Part shown: positions 1 to 8,801 of the stretch, piece by piece | How positions within the stretch are numbered: the first letter of the stretch is position 1 | Layout: each line of letters opens with the position of its first letter | Source of the DNA: JAYODZ01 sp965662735 | Lineage (GTDB): Bacteria; Pseudomonadota; Alphaproteobacteria; RS24 | Direction of reading: 5' to 3' | NCBI GenBank assembly: GCA_965662735.1 | Contig: CBFIIU010000011.1 | Location: forward strand, 8,104-72,103 | DNA: 64,000 nt | The notes under the pieces: model-generated | What the model was told of the DNA's origin: nothing | What the model saw: the letters and a program-made list of their open reading frames with translations, nothing else | The model's database searches: none | Translations under genes and position numbers: made by a program

Positions 1-417
1 ATGCCGCACTTCAGCCAAGGTAAAGCGCACTGCGCAGGATAGGCAATGTGCATAGGTTCCATTGCCATGTAACTCAATAATGCGTTCAGAGGGCACACCA
101 GATATTTGGTGGAGATTATCAATGTTTTGGGTGATCACATGCGACACGGCCCCCGCTTGCACCCATTCGGAAATCGCCAGATGCCCTTTATTCGGCTTGG
201 CAACCGCGATGGTCGGGTCGATCTCAAACTTGCGCCGCCAGGCTTCAATGCGGCTCTCCTCGGAATTCATGAAGTCTTGAAAATCAATCGGCTTATTAGT
301 TTGCCATAAACCGGTCGGGCTTCGAAAATCAGGGATCCCGCTCTCTGTGCTGATGCCGGCGCCCGTAAACACCACAGCATTCTTACATGCCGATAAAAGA
401 CTTTGCAGAGACGTCAT
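1..417 (-). CDS. Sir2-family NAD-dependent protein deacylase, 3' part cut by window edge
   Basis: Removes acyl groups from protein lysines using NAD. The N-terminal 139 residues are present. They show the NAD-binding signature GAGISTESGIPDFRSP near residues 18-33, the catalytic TQNIDNLH motif near residue 100, and the first CxxC zinc pair (AHCLSC) near residue 125. The second zinc pair lies beyond position 1. The ATG at 417 overlaps the stop of the upstream hydrolase in an ATGA arrangement, so the two genes are probably translationally coupled. The fold and family are clear. Substrate and subclass (deacetylase or desuccinylase) cannot be told from this part. Confidence 0.93.
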   Translation of the reverse strand, partial: MTSLQSLLSACKNAVVFTGAGISTESGIPDFRSPTGLWQTNKPIDFQDFMNSEESRIEAWRRKFEIDPTIAVAKPNKGHLAISEWVQAGAVSHVITQNIDNLHQISGVPSERIIELHGNGTYAHCLSCAVRFTLAEVRH

Positions 418-1313
418 ACTTTCAGATGACCACGGAAGAAAGAGGTCGCGTCCCCCACCGCTTGAGCAAAATGCGGTTTCAATGCAATGCCAAAATGATC
501 TGTATCATAATGATGTGTCTGAGCTTTATGGCCCAGACGCCGAGCAAATGTCTCAATCGCTTCATTTGACACGATCCGATCTTGATCAGCAATTTGCAAA
601 AGAACGGGCTGACGAATTTTATCGACAATCGCCGACGGGTTGTTGGTATTTAAACGCCCACTGATAAAACTGCGGGCCGCGATCGCATTGACCCAATTCG
701 GCCCGGCAATTTCTGAAAACCGAACCGCCTCAGGCCCAACCATCACATAGTGATCTTGGTCACTGCCCGGCGCAATCGCCAGACTAATCGGGCGTCGACC
801 GATTAAACTCCCCCACCAGTCTTTTAAAACCGCCGATTGAATATAGGATGCTCGTTCGGCTGTCATATATTGTTTGCTTAATTGGGCGGTCGCGAAGGGA
901 TCAATTTGCGGACATTGGGCGACGGCGACGCGCAAACTGGGATCTTCCGCTAACAAATGCAGAACATGACCGCCGGAAAAAGAATAGCCCCACAGCCCTA
1001 TTCGATCGGCGTCGACAGCATCCAAGCCCCGCACATAATTAATGGCCGCCCGCCAATCCGCCCTCTGGACCGATACCGATAGATATTGTCGCGGCATGCC
1101 GTCACTCTGTCCGAAATAGCGATAGTCGAACACAAGGGCGTGAAATCCATTTGCCGCGAAATGCGCCGCATATTCAAACAGTCCGCAATCCATCGTTCCA
1201 GAAAAACCATGCGCAATCACAATGGCCGCCCCATTGGACGCGGAGGCAGTGGGCTCGTAGAGCCGTCCCGCAATCATATTCCGTTGCGACTTAAATGCGA
1301 TGGTCTGATACAT
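414..1313 (-). CDS. alpha/beta hydrolase, YcjY/dienelactone-hydrolase-like
   Basis: A 299-residue soluble alpha/beta hydrolase. The oxyanion region AIVIAHGFSGTMD is near residue 31. The nucleophile elbow reads WGYSFSGG, so the residue two after the catalytic Ser is Ser, as in YcjY-like hydrolases, rather than the Gly of GxSxG. A C-terminal Asp (IADQDRIV) and His (YDTDHFGI) complete the triad. ATG at 1313 has a good AGGAG ribosome site. No signal peptide is visible. It shares an ATGA overlap with the downstream sirtuin gene, which hints at a shared deacylation or detoxification role, but the substrate is unknown. Confidence 0.85.
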   Translation of the reverse strand: MYQTIAFKSQRNMIAGRLYEPTASASNGAAIVIAHGFSGTMDCGLFEYAAHFAANGFHALVFDYRYFGQSDGMPRQYLSVSVQRADWRAAINYVRGLDAVDADRIGLWGYSFSGGHVLHLLAEDPSLRVAVAQCPQIDPFATAQLSKQYMTAERASYIQSAVLKDWWGSLIGRRPISLAIAPGSDQDHYVMVGPEAVRFSEIAGPNWVNAIAARSFISGRLNTNNPSAIVDKIRQPVLLQIADQDRIVSNEAIETFARRLGHKAQTHHYDTDHFGIALKPHFAQAVGDATSFFRGHLKV

Positions 1314-1391
1314 AATTTCTCCTGTTTGACATTATGCCTGAATTGATCTCCGCGCCAAGCTCTGGCATGATTTTCACCGAAGGAGCTCCCC

Positions 1392-1811
1392 ATGCAATAT
1401 TTACACACCATGATCCGTGTTTCGGATCTCGACAAGAGCCTAAATTTTTTCTGTGACCAGCTTGGTTTAGACGAAATCCGGCGCATTGACGTCCCCCAGG
1501 GAAAATTTACCTTGGTTTTCTTGGCCCCCCCAGGACAACCCGAGGCGCAAATCGAGCTGACGCATAATTGGGAACCTGAAACTCTGGGCGAAGGACGGAA
1601 TTTTGGTCATCTGGCTTATGCCGTCGATGATATTTACGCGACCTGCGCCAAGCTCATGGAACATGGCGTCACCATTAATCGCCCTCCCCGCGATGGGCGC
1701 ATGGCTTTTGTGCGCTCGCCTGACAATATTTCGATTGAGCTGTTGCAAAAGGGCGACGCGCTGGCGCCGCAAGAGCCTTGGGCGTCAATGGAGAATATCG
1801 GTCATTGGTAA
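1392..1811 (+). CDS. gloA: VOC-family protein, lactoylglutathione lyase (glyoxalase I)-like
   Basis: A 139-residue single-module glyoxalase I-like protein that would isomerise the methylglyoxal-glutathione adduct to S-lactoylglutathione. Expected metal ligands are seen: His5 in YLHTMIRV, Glu in QIELTHNW, His in NFGHLAYAV and Glu in SIELLQ. Length and order match bacterial GloA. ATG at 1392 is preceded by AAGGAG. It is transcribed divergently from the hydrolase gene across a 78-bp gap. The VOC superfamily is broad, so a related dioxygenase or isomerase role is possible, but all four GloA ligands are present. Confidence 0.85.
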   Translation: MQYLHTMIRVSDLDKSLNFFCDQLGLDEIRRIDVPQGKFTLVFLAPPGQPEAQIELTHNWEPETLGEGRNFGHLAYAVDDIYATCAKLMEHGVTINRPPRDGRMAFVRSPDNISIELLQKGDALAPQEPWASMENIGHW

Positions 1812-1825
1812 AGCCCCTTCTTAAG

Positions 1826-2494
1826 ATGACAAAACAGTGTCAGTTCGGGTGCGCGATTATGGCCGCGTTTCTCTTTTTCGGCGCGCCTTTTTTCACCTCC
1901 GCATCTTTCAGCCCCTTATCGTCATCAGCGCGTGCTCAACAGCCCTCGCCCGGTGACAGCGTTCGAGCACGGTCTCGTGCCGAGCGCGATGTCCTCGCCC
2001 CCTATTGGCAGGGTTTTATTGAGCGCGCGCGGGGCAATTGCTCTGAAGCTGTTAAATCGCTTGAGAAAATTGCCCAAAGTGGCCGCGGTTTTGAAGATGC
2101 ACAAACCGCCTTTGGCATTTGCACCATGATCAATGCTGGCTATCGCGGCAATGATACGCCCAATGTTTCATCTTTACGCGCGGATACCCAATTTATCATA
2201 GGACGAGATTGGGTAATGCGGGCCGCACGCGCGGGTCAGGCCGAGGCACAAGGCGAATTGGTGCAACTCTATCTGATTGGCGCCGGCCCCGATCTCGACC
2301 CCGCCGAAGGCGCCAAATGGGCCCATCTTTATCTCACCAATCCTCTGCGCCTGTCGCTTGGCATTGAGAATAAGATTTCAGATCGCATCACCCAACTCGA
2401 ACGAAACCTTAAACAAACTGATTGGCTTGAGGGAAAAGAGCGGGCTCGAAAATGGTTTCCCATATTTGACGATGCGTCTTCCCCACCCAATTAA
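1826..2494 (+). CDS. Secreted Sel1-like repeat protein, function unknown
   Basis: About 222 residues with a Sec-type signal peptide (hydrophobic core MAAFLFFGAPFFTSASF, likely cut after ARA). One recognisable Sel1/TPR-like helical repeat (AARAGQAEAQGELVQLYLIG) lies in the second half, so it is probably a periplasmic scaffold. I chose the ATG at 1826 because the earlier in-frame start at 1778 would run inside the glyoxalase gene and bury the signal peptide. The ribosome site is weak. It begins 14 bp after the glyoxalase stop and may be co-transcribed with it. I recognise no specific family. Confidence 0.7.
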   Translation: MTKQCQFGCAIMAAFLFFGAPFFTSASFSPLSSSARAQQPSPGDSVRARSRAERDVLAPYWQGFIERARGNCSEAVKSLEKIAQSGRGFEDAQTAFGICTMINAGYRGNDTPNVSSLRADTQFIIGRDWVMRAARAGQAEAQGELVQLYLIGAGPDLDPAEGAKWAHLYLTNPLRLSLGIENKISDRITQLERNLKQTDWLEGKERARKWFPIFDDASSPPN

Positions 2495-2552
2495 TGGCAT
2501 AGATTAAGTTGAAGATCTGACACATACTCGCCACATCGAACGGACAAAAACC

Positions 2553-3188
2553 ATGTTGTACAAAATAACCTCCCCTATCTTTCTTATCCTAATCCTTGGC
2601 GTTACATTTTTCTCTACGGCACGAGCCGAAGAAACACGCCGCGCTTATTTTGCAGGCGGATGTTTTTGGTGCACTGAGGCAGATTTTGAAAAGCAAGAAG
2701 GTGTCATCGATGCCATTTCCGGCTTTATGGGGGGCAGCGTCGCCAATCCAACATATGAACAGGTTGCGAGCGGTCAGACCGGCCACCGGGAAACGGTCGA
2801 AGTCATTTATGACCCTGCGATCATAAGCTATCAAAAGCTACTGAGCGCGTTTTGGCGTATGCATGACCCGAGCGATGCCGGCGGTTCTTTCGTCGATCGG
2901 GGCTTCCAATATAGTTCCGCTATTTACTTTACCAATGAAATGGAAAAGCGCCTCGCCCTCGGCGCGATTGCGGCCTTAAACGCCTCGGGTAAATACGATG
3001 CGCCGATCGCAACAGCCGTCGAGCCGGCCGGCCCGTTCTATGTGGCTGGGGATTATCATCAAAACTATTATAAAGTGTCGCCGGTGCGTTACACCTATTA
3101 CCGGTATCGGTCGGGGCGCGACGAGCATATTTTTGATAAATGGCATAATGACACCACTGTTTATCAAACCGAGAACGCGCCTCAGTAA
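2553..3188 (+). CDS. msrA: Peptide-methionine (S)-S-oxide reductase MsrA, exported form
   Basis: Reduces the S-epimer of methionine sulfoxide in proteins. The catalytic motif GGCFWCTEADFE is near residue 36, and the family core YEQVASGQTGHRETVEV follows. An N-terminal hydrophobic segment (FLILILGVTFFSTARA) looks like a cleavable signal peptide, so this copy should work in the periplasm, repairing exported proteins. Length (211) fits MsrA plus a leader. The C-terminal part (YHQNYY) is intact. It lies downstream of the secreted Sel1-like gene on the same strand, 58 bp away. Confidence 0.95.
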   Translation: MLYKITSPIFLILILGVTFFSTARAEETRRAYFAGGCFWCTEADFEKQEGVIDAISGFMGGSVANPTYEQVASGQTGHRETVEVIYDPAIISYQKLLSAFWRMHDPSDAGGSFVDRGFQYSSAIYFTNEMEKRLALGAIAALNASGKYDAPIATAVEPAGPFYVAGDYHQNYYKVSPVRYTYYRYRSGRDEHIFDKWHNDTTVYQTENAPQ

Positions 3189-3211
3189 CGTCAGGCCGCG
3201 AATGACCATCA

Positions 3212-3237
3212 AGCGGAACGCGGGATGGCGTTTCGCT
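3212..3237 (+). terminator. Inverted repeat after msrA, possible terminator
   Basis: A 10-bp stem with one G-T pair (3212-3221 against 3228-3237) and a 6-base loop, starting 24 bp after the msrA stop. No T-run follows directly, so intrinsic termination is uncertain. Confidence 0.35.
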
Positions 3238-3273
3238 GAACAGCATTTGCTTAAAAATCGGGATTGTCTCGTG

Positions 3274-3348
3274 TGGCACGCCCTAGGGGAGTCGAACCCC
3301 TCTTTCCAGGTTGAAAACCTAGCGTCCTAACCGATAGACGAAGGGCGC
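3274..3348 (-). tRNA. tRNA-Glu (anticodon TTC)
   Basis: A 75-nt cloverleaf with the 3' CCA encoded. The 7-bp acceptor stem starts GCGCCCT and ends in a G-U pair. The anticodon loop is TTTTCAA between CTAGG and CCTGG, giving TTC. The T arm is AGGGG-TTCGACT-CCCCT. The gene lies 42 bp downstream of recJ on the same strand and reads convergently toward msrA. Confidence 0.95.
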
Positions 3349-3390
3349 CCAGTCACGATCAGCAGGGTATAATCGGTTTTATTTTGAAGA

Positions 3391-5184
3391 TCAAGAGCCC
3401 TGTGAAATTGCCGCATCTTTAACCATAAACTGAACATTACGGCGCCCTTGCCAGTCATCTGCGCGCATATAGCCCGCAATGTGCATGGGCCCTCGATAGG
3501 TGAGCAAAGCGCCCCGCACATGCTCATCGACCGAACTAAACGCTATGCCTTTAAGGCGCCCCCCCTGATCATCTGTAAACGCACATTGGACATGCCCCTC
3601 GCCAACGGTTTTACTAAACCCAACGCGCACAGAGGGCAGCACAAAAACGGGCTCTGGATTAGCTGCCCCAAAGGGGCCGGCCCGCTCTAACATTTCCCAC
3701 AGCTCGCGGGTTGCTGCGTTAGGGCTTAATAGCGCGTCGACCGAGATGGGTCGGCGATCCGACAAATCGGCATCATCCAGTAAGCTCCGCAAGTGAGCCT
3801 CAAATGCCGGCATTTGATCGCGCCGCACACTCATCCCAGCAGCCATTGCATGGCCGCCCCCGCTTTCAATAAGCCCATCGGCTTGCATTCGGCTAATCAC
3901 CTGCCCCAAATCAAATCCTGGAACAGATCGAGCCGACCCCTTTCCCATGCCCGCCTCATCAAAACTGATCACAAAACTCGGGCGGTTATATTGATCTTTG
4001 AGGCGACTAGCGACAATCCCAATGACGCCCGCATGCCACTCATTTGAACTGACAATCAAAGCAGAGGGGACGCGGTTCAAACCGGCAATTTGCGTTTCAA
4101 CTTGGGCTTTAGCTTGCGCCAAGACGAGCGCCTCAATGTCGCGGCGCTCGCGATTATAGTCGTCGAGACGCATGGCCAAAGCGGCAGTTTCTTCAACATT
4201 ATCATTAATAAGCAAACGTGTGCCCAGCTCAGACGCCCCGACGCGCCCCCCCGCATTGACACGAGGGCCCATCACAAAGCCCAAATCATAAGTGCCATAG
4301 GGCTGCTGCGCCCGAGCAACCTGAGCGAGGGCCCTTAATCCGGCGCGATGTCCATGGTTCATCGCGGCTAATCCTTGGGTGACAAAGGCTCGGTTGAGCC
4401 CTTGCAAGGGAACCACGTCACAAACCGTGCCCAAAGCAACCAAATCGAGAAATGATATCAGATCAACCGGTTGAGACGTGGCAAAATATCCGTCTTCGCG
4501 CAAAGCACGGTTTAAGCCAACGATCACCATAAACACGACCCCGACCGCCGCGAGATGACCCAAGCCGCTTTCATCACCTATTTGCCGCGGATTGACCAAT
4601 GCCACGCACTCAGGCGGTGTAGCCGCCGTTTGGTGATGATCGATCACAATCACATCAAGACCAATGTCACGCGCATGCGCAAGCGCTTCATGCGCCATGG
4701 TGCCACAATCGACCGTTACAACGAGGCGTGCGCCCCGCTCCTTGATTTTGTCAAAGGCCGCCGGATTGGGCCCATAACCCTCCACAATGCGATCCGGGAT
4801 GTAAAAGTCAGCGGCGACATTTAAGCAATTCAGATAGCGGATAAGGAGCGACGTGGATGTCGCACCATCGACATCATAATCGCCAAAGATGGTAATTTTT
4901 TCATTGCCCTTAATCGCCGCGATTAACCGCTCAACCGCCCGATCACAGTTTTTGAGCACCGAGGGATCGGGCATATATTGCCGAATTTTGGGGTCTAAAT
5001 GAGCCTCGATTTCCTCAAGGGACACACCCCTGGCGCTTAGAACACGTGCCAAAATATCGGGATAGCCATAGCGCTGATTAACCGCCTGAACAAACCGCTC
5101 ATCAACATTGCGTCCTTGCCAGCGCGCACCCGACAAAGACCGGTCGATATGCAAAAAGGCCGGTTCCTGGACGGAATTAGTCAT
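3391..5184 (-). CDS. recJ: Single-stranded-DNA-specific exonuclease RecJ
   Basis: 5'-3' exonuclease on single-stranded DNA, used in recombination and mismatch repair. The DHH-family metal motifs are visible: GDYDVDG at residues 101-107 and IDHHQTA near 181. A DHHA1 motif (SGGGHAMAAGM) follows near residue 440, then the OB-fold tail. Length (597) is normal. It overlaps the 3' end of glpX by 8 bp on the same strand, matching the hom-glpX-recJ order common in alphaproteobacteria. Confidence 0.97.
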   Translation of the reverse strand: MTNSVQEPAFLHIDRSLSGARWQGRNVDERFVQAVNQRYGYPDILARVLSARGVSLEEIEAHLDPKIRQYMPDPSVLKNCDRAVERLIAAIKGNEKITIFGDYDVDGATSTSLLIRYLNCLNVAADFYIPDRIVEGYGPNPAAFDKIKERGARLVVTVDCGTMAHEALAHARDIGLDVIVIDHHQTAATPPECVALVNPRQIGDESGLGHLAAVGVVFMVIVGLNRALREDGYFATSQPVDLISFLDLVALGTVCDVVPLQGLNRAFVTQGLAAMNHGHRAGLRALAQVARAQQPYGTYDLGFVMGPRVNAGGRVGASELGTRLLINDNVEETAALAMRLDDYNRERRDIEALVLAQAKAQVETQIAGLNRVPSALIVSSNEWHAGVIGIVASRLKDQYNRPSFVISFDEAGMGKGSARSVPGFDLGQVISRMQADGLIESGGGHAMAAGMSVRRDQMPAFEAHLRSLLDDADLSDRRPISVDALLSPNAATRELWEMLERAGPFGAANPEPVFVLPSVRVGFSKTVGEGHVQCAFTDDQGGRLKGIAFSSVDEHVRGALLTYRGPMHIAGYMRADDWQGRRNVQFMVKDAAISQGS

Positions 5185-6160
5185 CCAAGTGGAATTTATC
5201 CATTTGAGTATGGCGCGCCCGGATCCATCGAATAGTTCCGGTAGAGGACCGCATCAATACCGTATCGGTCCAAATTTCGTGCGCATTCGTGACAATGCCA
5301 TTGAGCATTGTGCCTTTGGTCACGCCGGTTGCTGAGAACACAACATCACCTCGCGCCATTTCCTCAACCGAGTATTTTTTTGCAAAATCGGTTATGCCCA
5401 TTTTCAGTGCGCGGTCGCATTGCTCTTTATCATTCAGCACTAAGCGTCCTTGCATTTGTCCGCCCGTGCACCGCAATGCGGCAGCTGCTAAAACACCTTC
5501 AGGCGCCCCGCCCGTTCCCATGTAAATATCGATACCGGTTGTTGGGTCGGTGGTGTGAATAACTCCAGCGACATCTCCATCCGTGATTAAGGTCACCCGT
5601 GCGCCCAAGCTGCGCACAGCCTCGATCATATTGGCATGTCGCGGACGATCAAGAATGCACACATTCACAAGCGAAATATCTTTACCGCGCGCTTGGGCGA
5701 CCGCCTTCACATTCTCCGCCGGATCCGCATCAAGATCGATCAACCCCTCCGGCAAGCCCGCTCCGATGGCGATTTTTTCCATATAAACGTCCGGCGCATT
5801 CAGAAGGCTTCCAGCTTCGGCCATGGCAATTACAGCCAGTGCGTTGGGCATGCCTTTAGCAGTGAGTGTCGTCCCCTCAAGTGGGTCGAGCGCGATATCC
5901 ACTTTCGGCCCCTTCCCCGATCCAACTTTCTCACCAATATACAGCATGGGCGCTTCATCGCGCTCACCTTCGCCAATCACAACCTCGCCATCAATATCTA
6001 GAGCATTGAGCTCGCGACGCATTGCATCAACGGCGGCCTGATCCGCCGCTTTCTCATCCCCACGCCCGATCAGACGAGCAGCCGATACAGCGGCACGCTC
6101 GGTGACACGTCCTAGTTCCATGGTGAAGATGCGGTTAATTACCGATTGCGAAGCGCTCAT
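5177..6160 (-). CDS. glpX: Fructose-1,6-bisphosphatase class II GlpX
   Basis: Hydrolyses fructose-1,6-bisphosphate in gluconeogenesis. It has the lithium-sensitive phosphatase-like motifs GEGERDEAPML (63-73) and the metal/phosphate motif DPLEGTT (92-98). Length is 327. It sits between hom and recJ on the same strand, 40 bp after hom, in a conserved alphaproteobacterial arrangement. The downstream overlap with recJ suggests one transcript. Confidence 0.96.
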   Translation of the reverse strand: MSASQSVINRIFTMELGRVTERAAVSAARLIGRGDEKAADQAAVDAMRRELNALDIDGEVVIGEGERDEAPMLYIGEKVGSGKGPKVDIALDPLEGTTLTAKGMPNALAVIAMAEAGSLLNAPDVYMEKIAIGAGLPEGLIDLDADPAENVKAVAQARGKDISLVNVCILDRPRHANMIEAVRSLGARVTLITDGDVAGVIHTTDPTTGIDIYMGTGGAPEGVLAAAALRCTGGQMQGRLVLNDKEQCDRALKMGITDFAKKYSVEEMARGDVVFSATGVTKGTMLNGIVTNAHEIWTDTVLMRSSTGTIRWIRARHTQMDKFHLDD

Positions 6161-6200
6161 TATTTATCTCTCTTATCCTTTTTGATCACGATCAACTCTA

Positions 6201-7487
6201 TCATGCATTGAAGACCGGCAGGCACAGAACGGTTTCCGATACATGTTCAAGCGCCGTCACTTGTTCTAACGCCGCACGCATCACCGACTCGCTACAGTCA
6301 TGCGTTATGAATACCACGGGCAGATGTGATTCTCCATCACTGGGTGCACGTTGGATGATTTCACCAATAGAAACATCATGCTGAGCCAGAATATTCGTGA
6401 CATGCGCCATACTGCCCGACGTGTCTTTGAGCATGAGGCGCAAATACCATTCGCATTGACCGACACGCCCTGTGCTCATCACCTGGCGCGCACTGCGCCG
6501 CTCATCACCACCAAACATGCGACCAAACCCGCCCACAATATCCGCAATATCCCCCAAAACCGCAGAGGCTGTCGCCCCACCGCCGGCTCCAGGGCCTTGC
6601 AACATCAGCTCCCCAACAGGATCCGCCGATATAACAACAGCATTGGTGACGCCGCGAATTGTGCTCAAAGGATGGCCATTGCGCAGCAAAGCTGGCCCTA
6701 CCCACAGGCTCACCCCCTCGACTTTTTCTTCAGCCACCGCAATTAAACGAATTTGGCACCCAAACTCTTTTGCGGCCCGAATGTCGCGCGGCAGGATGGA
6801 CGAGATCCCCGAATAATCTACAAGCTCAATATTGGGCGTGACGCCGAACGCTAAACTTGCAAGCAAGGATAATTTTTGAGCGGCATCAATCCCCTCGACG
6901 TCGAACTCTGGGTCGGCTTCTGCATAACCTAATGCCTGAGCCTTTTCGAGTATGGCCTCGAAAGCGTCGCCCGTATCGGCCATTTGGGTGAGAATGTAAT
7001 TACACGTCCCGTTCAAAATACCGCTAACGCGGGTCACGCGATTTCCAGCCAGAGACTCGCGAAGTGTTTTGATAATTGGAATTCCACCTGCCACGGCGGC
7101 TTCATAGGCCAGAGGCTGCCCGAATTGCTCTGATAATTCGGTTAACTTTTGAGCATGCGCCGACAGCATCGCTTTATTCGCCGTCACGACGGGTTTCCCA
7201 GCCTGCAAGGCTTGCACAACGAGACTGAGCGCCGGGTCGTCAGTTCCGCCCATTAACTCGACCACAACATCAATATCATCCGCCTCTACGAGGCTGAGGG
7301 GATTGGTATCAAGATCGACACCATCGAGATTTATGGAGCGCGTTTTAGAGAGGTCGCGCACCACCACCCGCCGTAATTCGGCGCCAGGAATACGGCCATC
7401 ACGCAAAGCGATAGCAACCGCCGAGCCGACAGTGCCAAGGCCCGCAAGTCCAATACGCAAGGCAGATTGGACGGGTGCCTCACTCAT
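6201..7487 (-). CDS. hom: Homoserine dehydrogenase
   Basis: Reduces aspartate semialdehyde to homoserine for threonine and methionine synthesis. The NAD(P) Rossmann motif GLAGLGTVG is at residues 13-21. The catalytic region contains GILNGTCNYILTQM and the family signature around YAEADPEFDVEG. A C-terminal ACT domain (YLRLMLKDTSGSMAHV onward) is the likely site of threonine feedback. Length (428) is normal. Its ATG overlaps the alaC stop (ATGA), so it is coupled to the aminotransferase gene. Confidence 0.97.
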   Translation of the reverse strand: MSEAPVQSALRIGLAGLGTVGSAVAIALRDGRIPGAELRRVVVRDLSKTRSINLDGVDLDTNPLSLVEADDIDVVVELMGGTDDPALSLVVQALQAGKPVVTANKAMLSAHAQKLTELSEQFGQPLAYEAAVAGGIPIIKTLRESLAGNRVTRVSGILNGTCNYILTQMADTGDAFEAILEKAQALGYAEADPEFDVEGIDAAQKLSLLASLAFGVTPNIELVDYSGISSILPRDIRAAKEFGCQIRLIAVAEEKVEGVSLWVGPALLRNGHPLSTIRGVTNAVVISADPVGELMLQGPGAGGGATASAVLGDIADIVGGFGRMFGGDERRSARQVMSTGRVGQCEWYLRLMLKDTSGSMAHVTNILAQHDVSIGEIIQRAPSDGESHLPVVFITHDCSESVMRAALEQVTALEHVSETVLCLPVFNA

Positions 7488-8701
7488 GATTTCTCACGGT
7501 GTTGGTCACCATGTTGGTCACCATGTTGGTCCAAAAAACGCTTCAAATTACGTGCCGCTTGGCGCACACGTTGTTCGTTTTCAACCAACGCAATTCGAAC
7601 ATAATCATCACCATATTCACCAAACCCAATCCCAGGCGATACCGCGATCTTGGCTTCTTGCAATAAGAGTTTTGAAAATTCGAGTGATTTCATATGGCTA
7701 AACGGTTCTGGAATGCGCGCCCATGCAAACATGGTAGCGGGCGGTGACGGAACGTCCCAACCAGCCCGTTTGAACGTGTCCACTAATACATCCCGCCGAT
7801 TACGATAAACGTCGCGGATTTCTTGAATAACGCTATCTGGACTATCCAGTGCCGCTGTCGCCGCGACTTGGATGGGTGTAAATGCACCATAATCGAGATA
7901 GGACTTGATCCGGGTCAACGCCCCGATCAGCCGCTCATTGCCTACGGCAAATCCCATCCGCCAACCCGGCATCGAAAAGGTTTTCGACAAAGAAGTGAAC
8001 TCAACACACACATCCTTGGCGCCATCAATTTGCAGCATGGACGGGGGTGGATTTTTGCTATCGAAATAAATTTCCGCGTAAGCTAGATCCGACAGAATGA
8101 AAATATCATGCTGTTTCGCAAACCGAACAACCTCTGCATAAAATGCGAGGTCCACCACCTCCGCCGTTGGATTGGACGGGTAGTTTAACACCAAGGCCTT
8201 CGGTTTTGGATGGCTCGATTGCACGGCCTGATCCAACACTGTCATAAACTCATCGGCGCTTTTAACCGGTAAGTGATGGATGGTGGCACCAGAGATAATG
8301 AACCCAAACGCATGAATGGGATAGGTCGGGTTCGGCACTAAAATGACATCGCCGGGATCCGTCATAGCCTGCGCCATATTGGCAAACCCTTCTTTCGATC
8401 CCAAGGTTGCAATCACCTCGCGATCTGGATCCAGTTTCACGCCAAAACGCCGTTCATAATAGCGCGCTTGTGCCCGACGCAAGCCCGGTATGCCCCGAGA
8501 GGCCGAATAGCGGTGCGCTCGAGGGTTGTGAACCGTCTCAATCAGCTTATCAATGATATGCTGTGGCGTCGGCAAATCAGGATTGCCCATCCCAAAATCA
8601 ATAATATCATCACCCTGATCGCGAGCGGCAGCTTTCAGCTTGTTGACCTGCTCAAAGACGTAAGGCGGCAAACGCTGAATACGATGAAATTCTTCGCTCA
8701 T
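7484..8701 (-). CDS. alaC: AlaC-type PLP aminotransferase (alanine/aspartate-family)
   Basis: Fold-type I aminotransferase closely resembling E. coli AlaC along its length: IQRLPPYVF at the start, DFGMGNPDLPTP, GSKEGFANM, NYPSNPTAEVV. The PLP lysine is in TSLSKTFSMPGWRMGF. Databases often label this group LL-diaminopimelate aminotransferase. Pairing with hom in one coupled unit is usual in alphaproteobacteria. The extreme C-terminus is unusual: the last residues read DQHGDQHGDQHREKS, made by a 12-bp tandem repeat in the DNA. That tail is unlikely to be part of the conserved fold. Confidence 0.92.
   Translation of the reverse strand: MSEEFHRIQRLPPYVFEQVNKLKAAARDQGDDIIDFGMGNPDLPTPQHIIDKLIETVHNPRAHRYSASRGIPGLRRAQARYYERRFGVKLDPDREVIATLGSKEGFANMAQAMTDPGDVILVPNPTYPIHAFGFIISGATIHHLPVKSADEFMTVLDQAVQSSHPKPKALVLNYPSNPTAEVVDLAFYAEVVRFAKQHDIFILSDLAYAEIYFDSKNPPPSMLQIDGAKDVCVEFTSLSKTFSMPGWRMGFAVGNERLIGALTRIKSYLDYGAFTPIQVAATAALDSPDSVIQEIRDVYRNRRDVLVDTFKRAGWDVPSPPATMFAWARIPEPFSHMKSLEFSKLLLQEAKIAVSPGIGFGEYGDDYVRIALVENEQRVRQAARNLKRFLDQHGDQHGDQHREKS
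7500..7532. repeat. 12-bp tandem repeat at the 3' end of alaC
   Basis: About 2.7 copies of GTTGGTCACCAT inside the last codons of alaC. The period is divisible by three, so each copy adds a four-residue DQHG-type unit without shifting the frame. Confidence 0.9.
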
Positions 8702-8801
8702 AACACCTATCCTTTAAAACCCTTCATACGCAACTTGGCAGGCCTCTCTTGCCGCCAAAAATCATTATAAAACGTAACTTTGCGGTAAAAATATGGCATC
8801 C

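Noticed and set aside
414..664. Plus-strand ORFs inside the hydrolase gene, and many similar ones opposite recJ, hppA, parC and others
   Set aside because: They are antisense shadows of strong genes, with no recognisable family or ribosome site.
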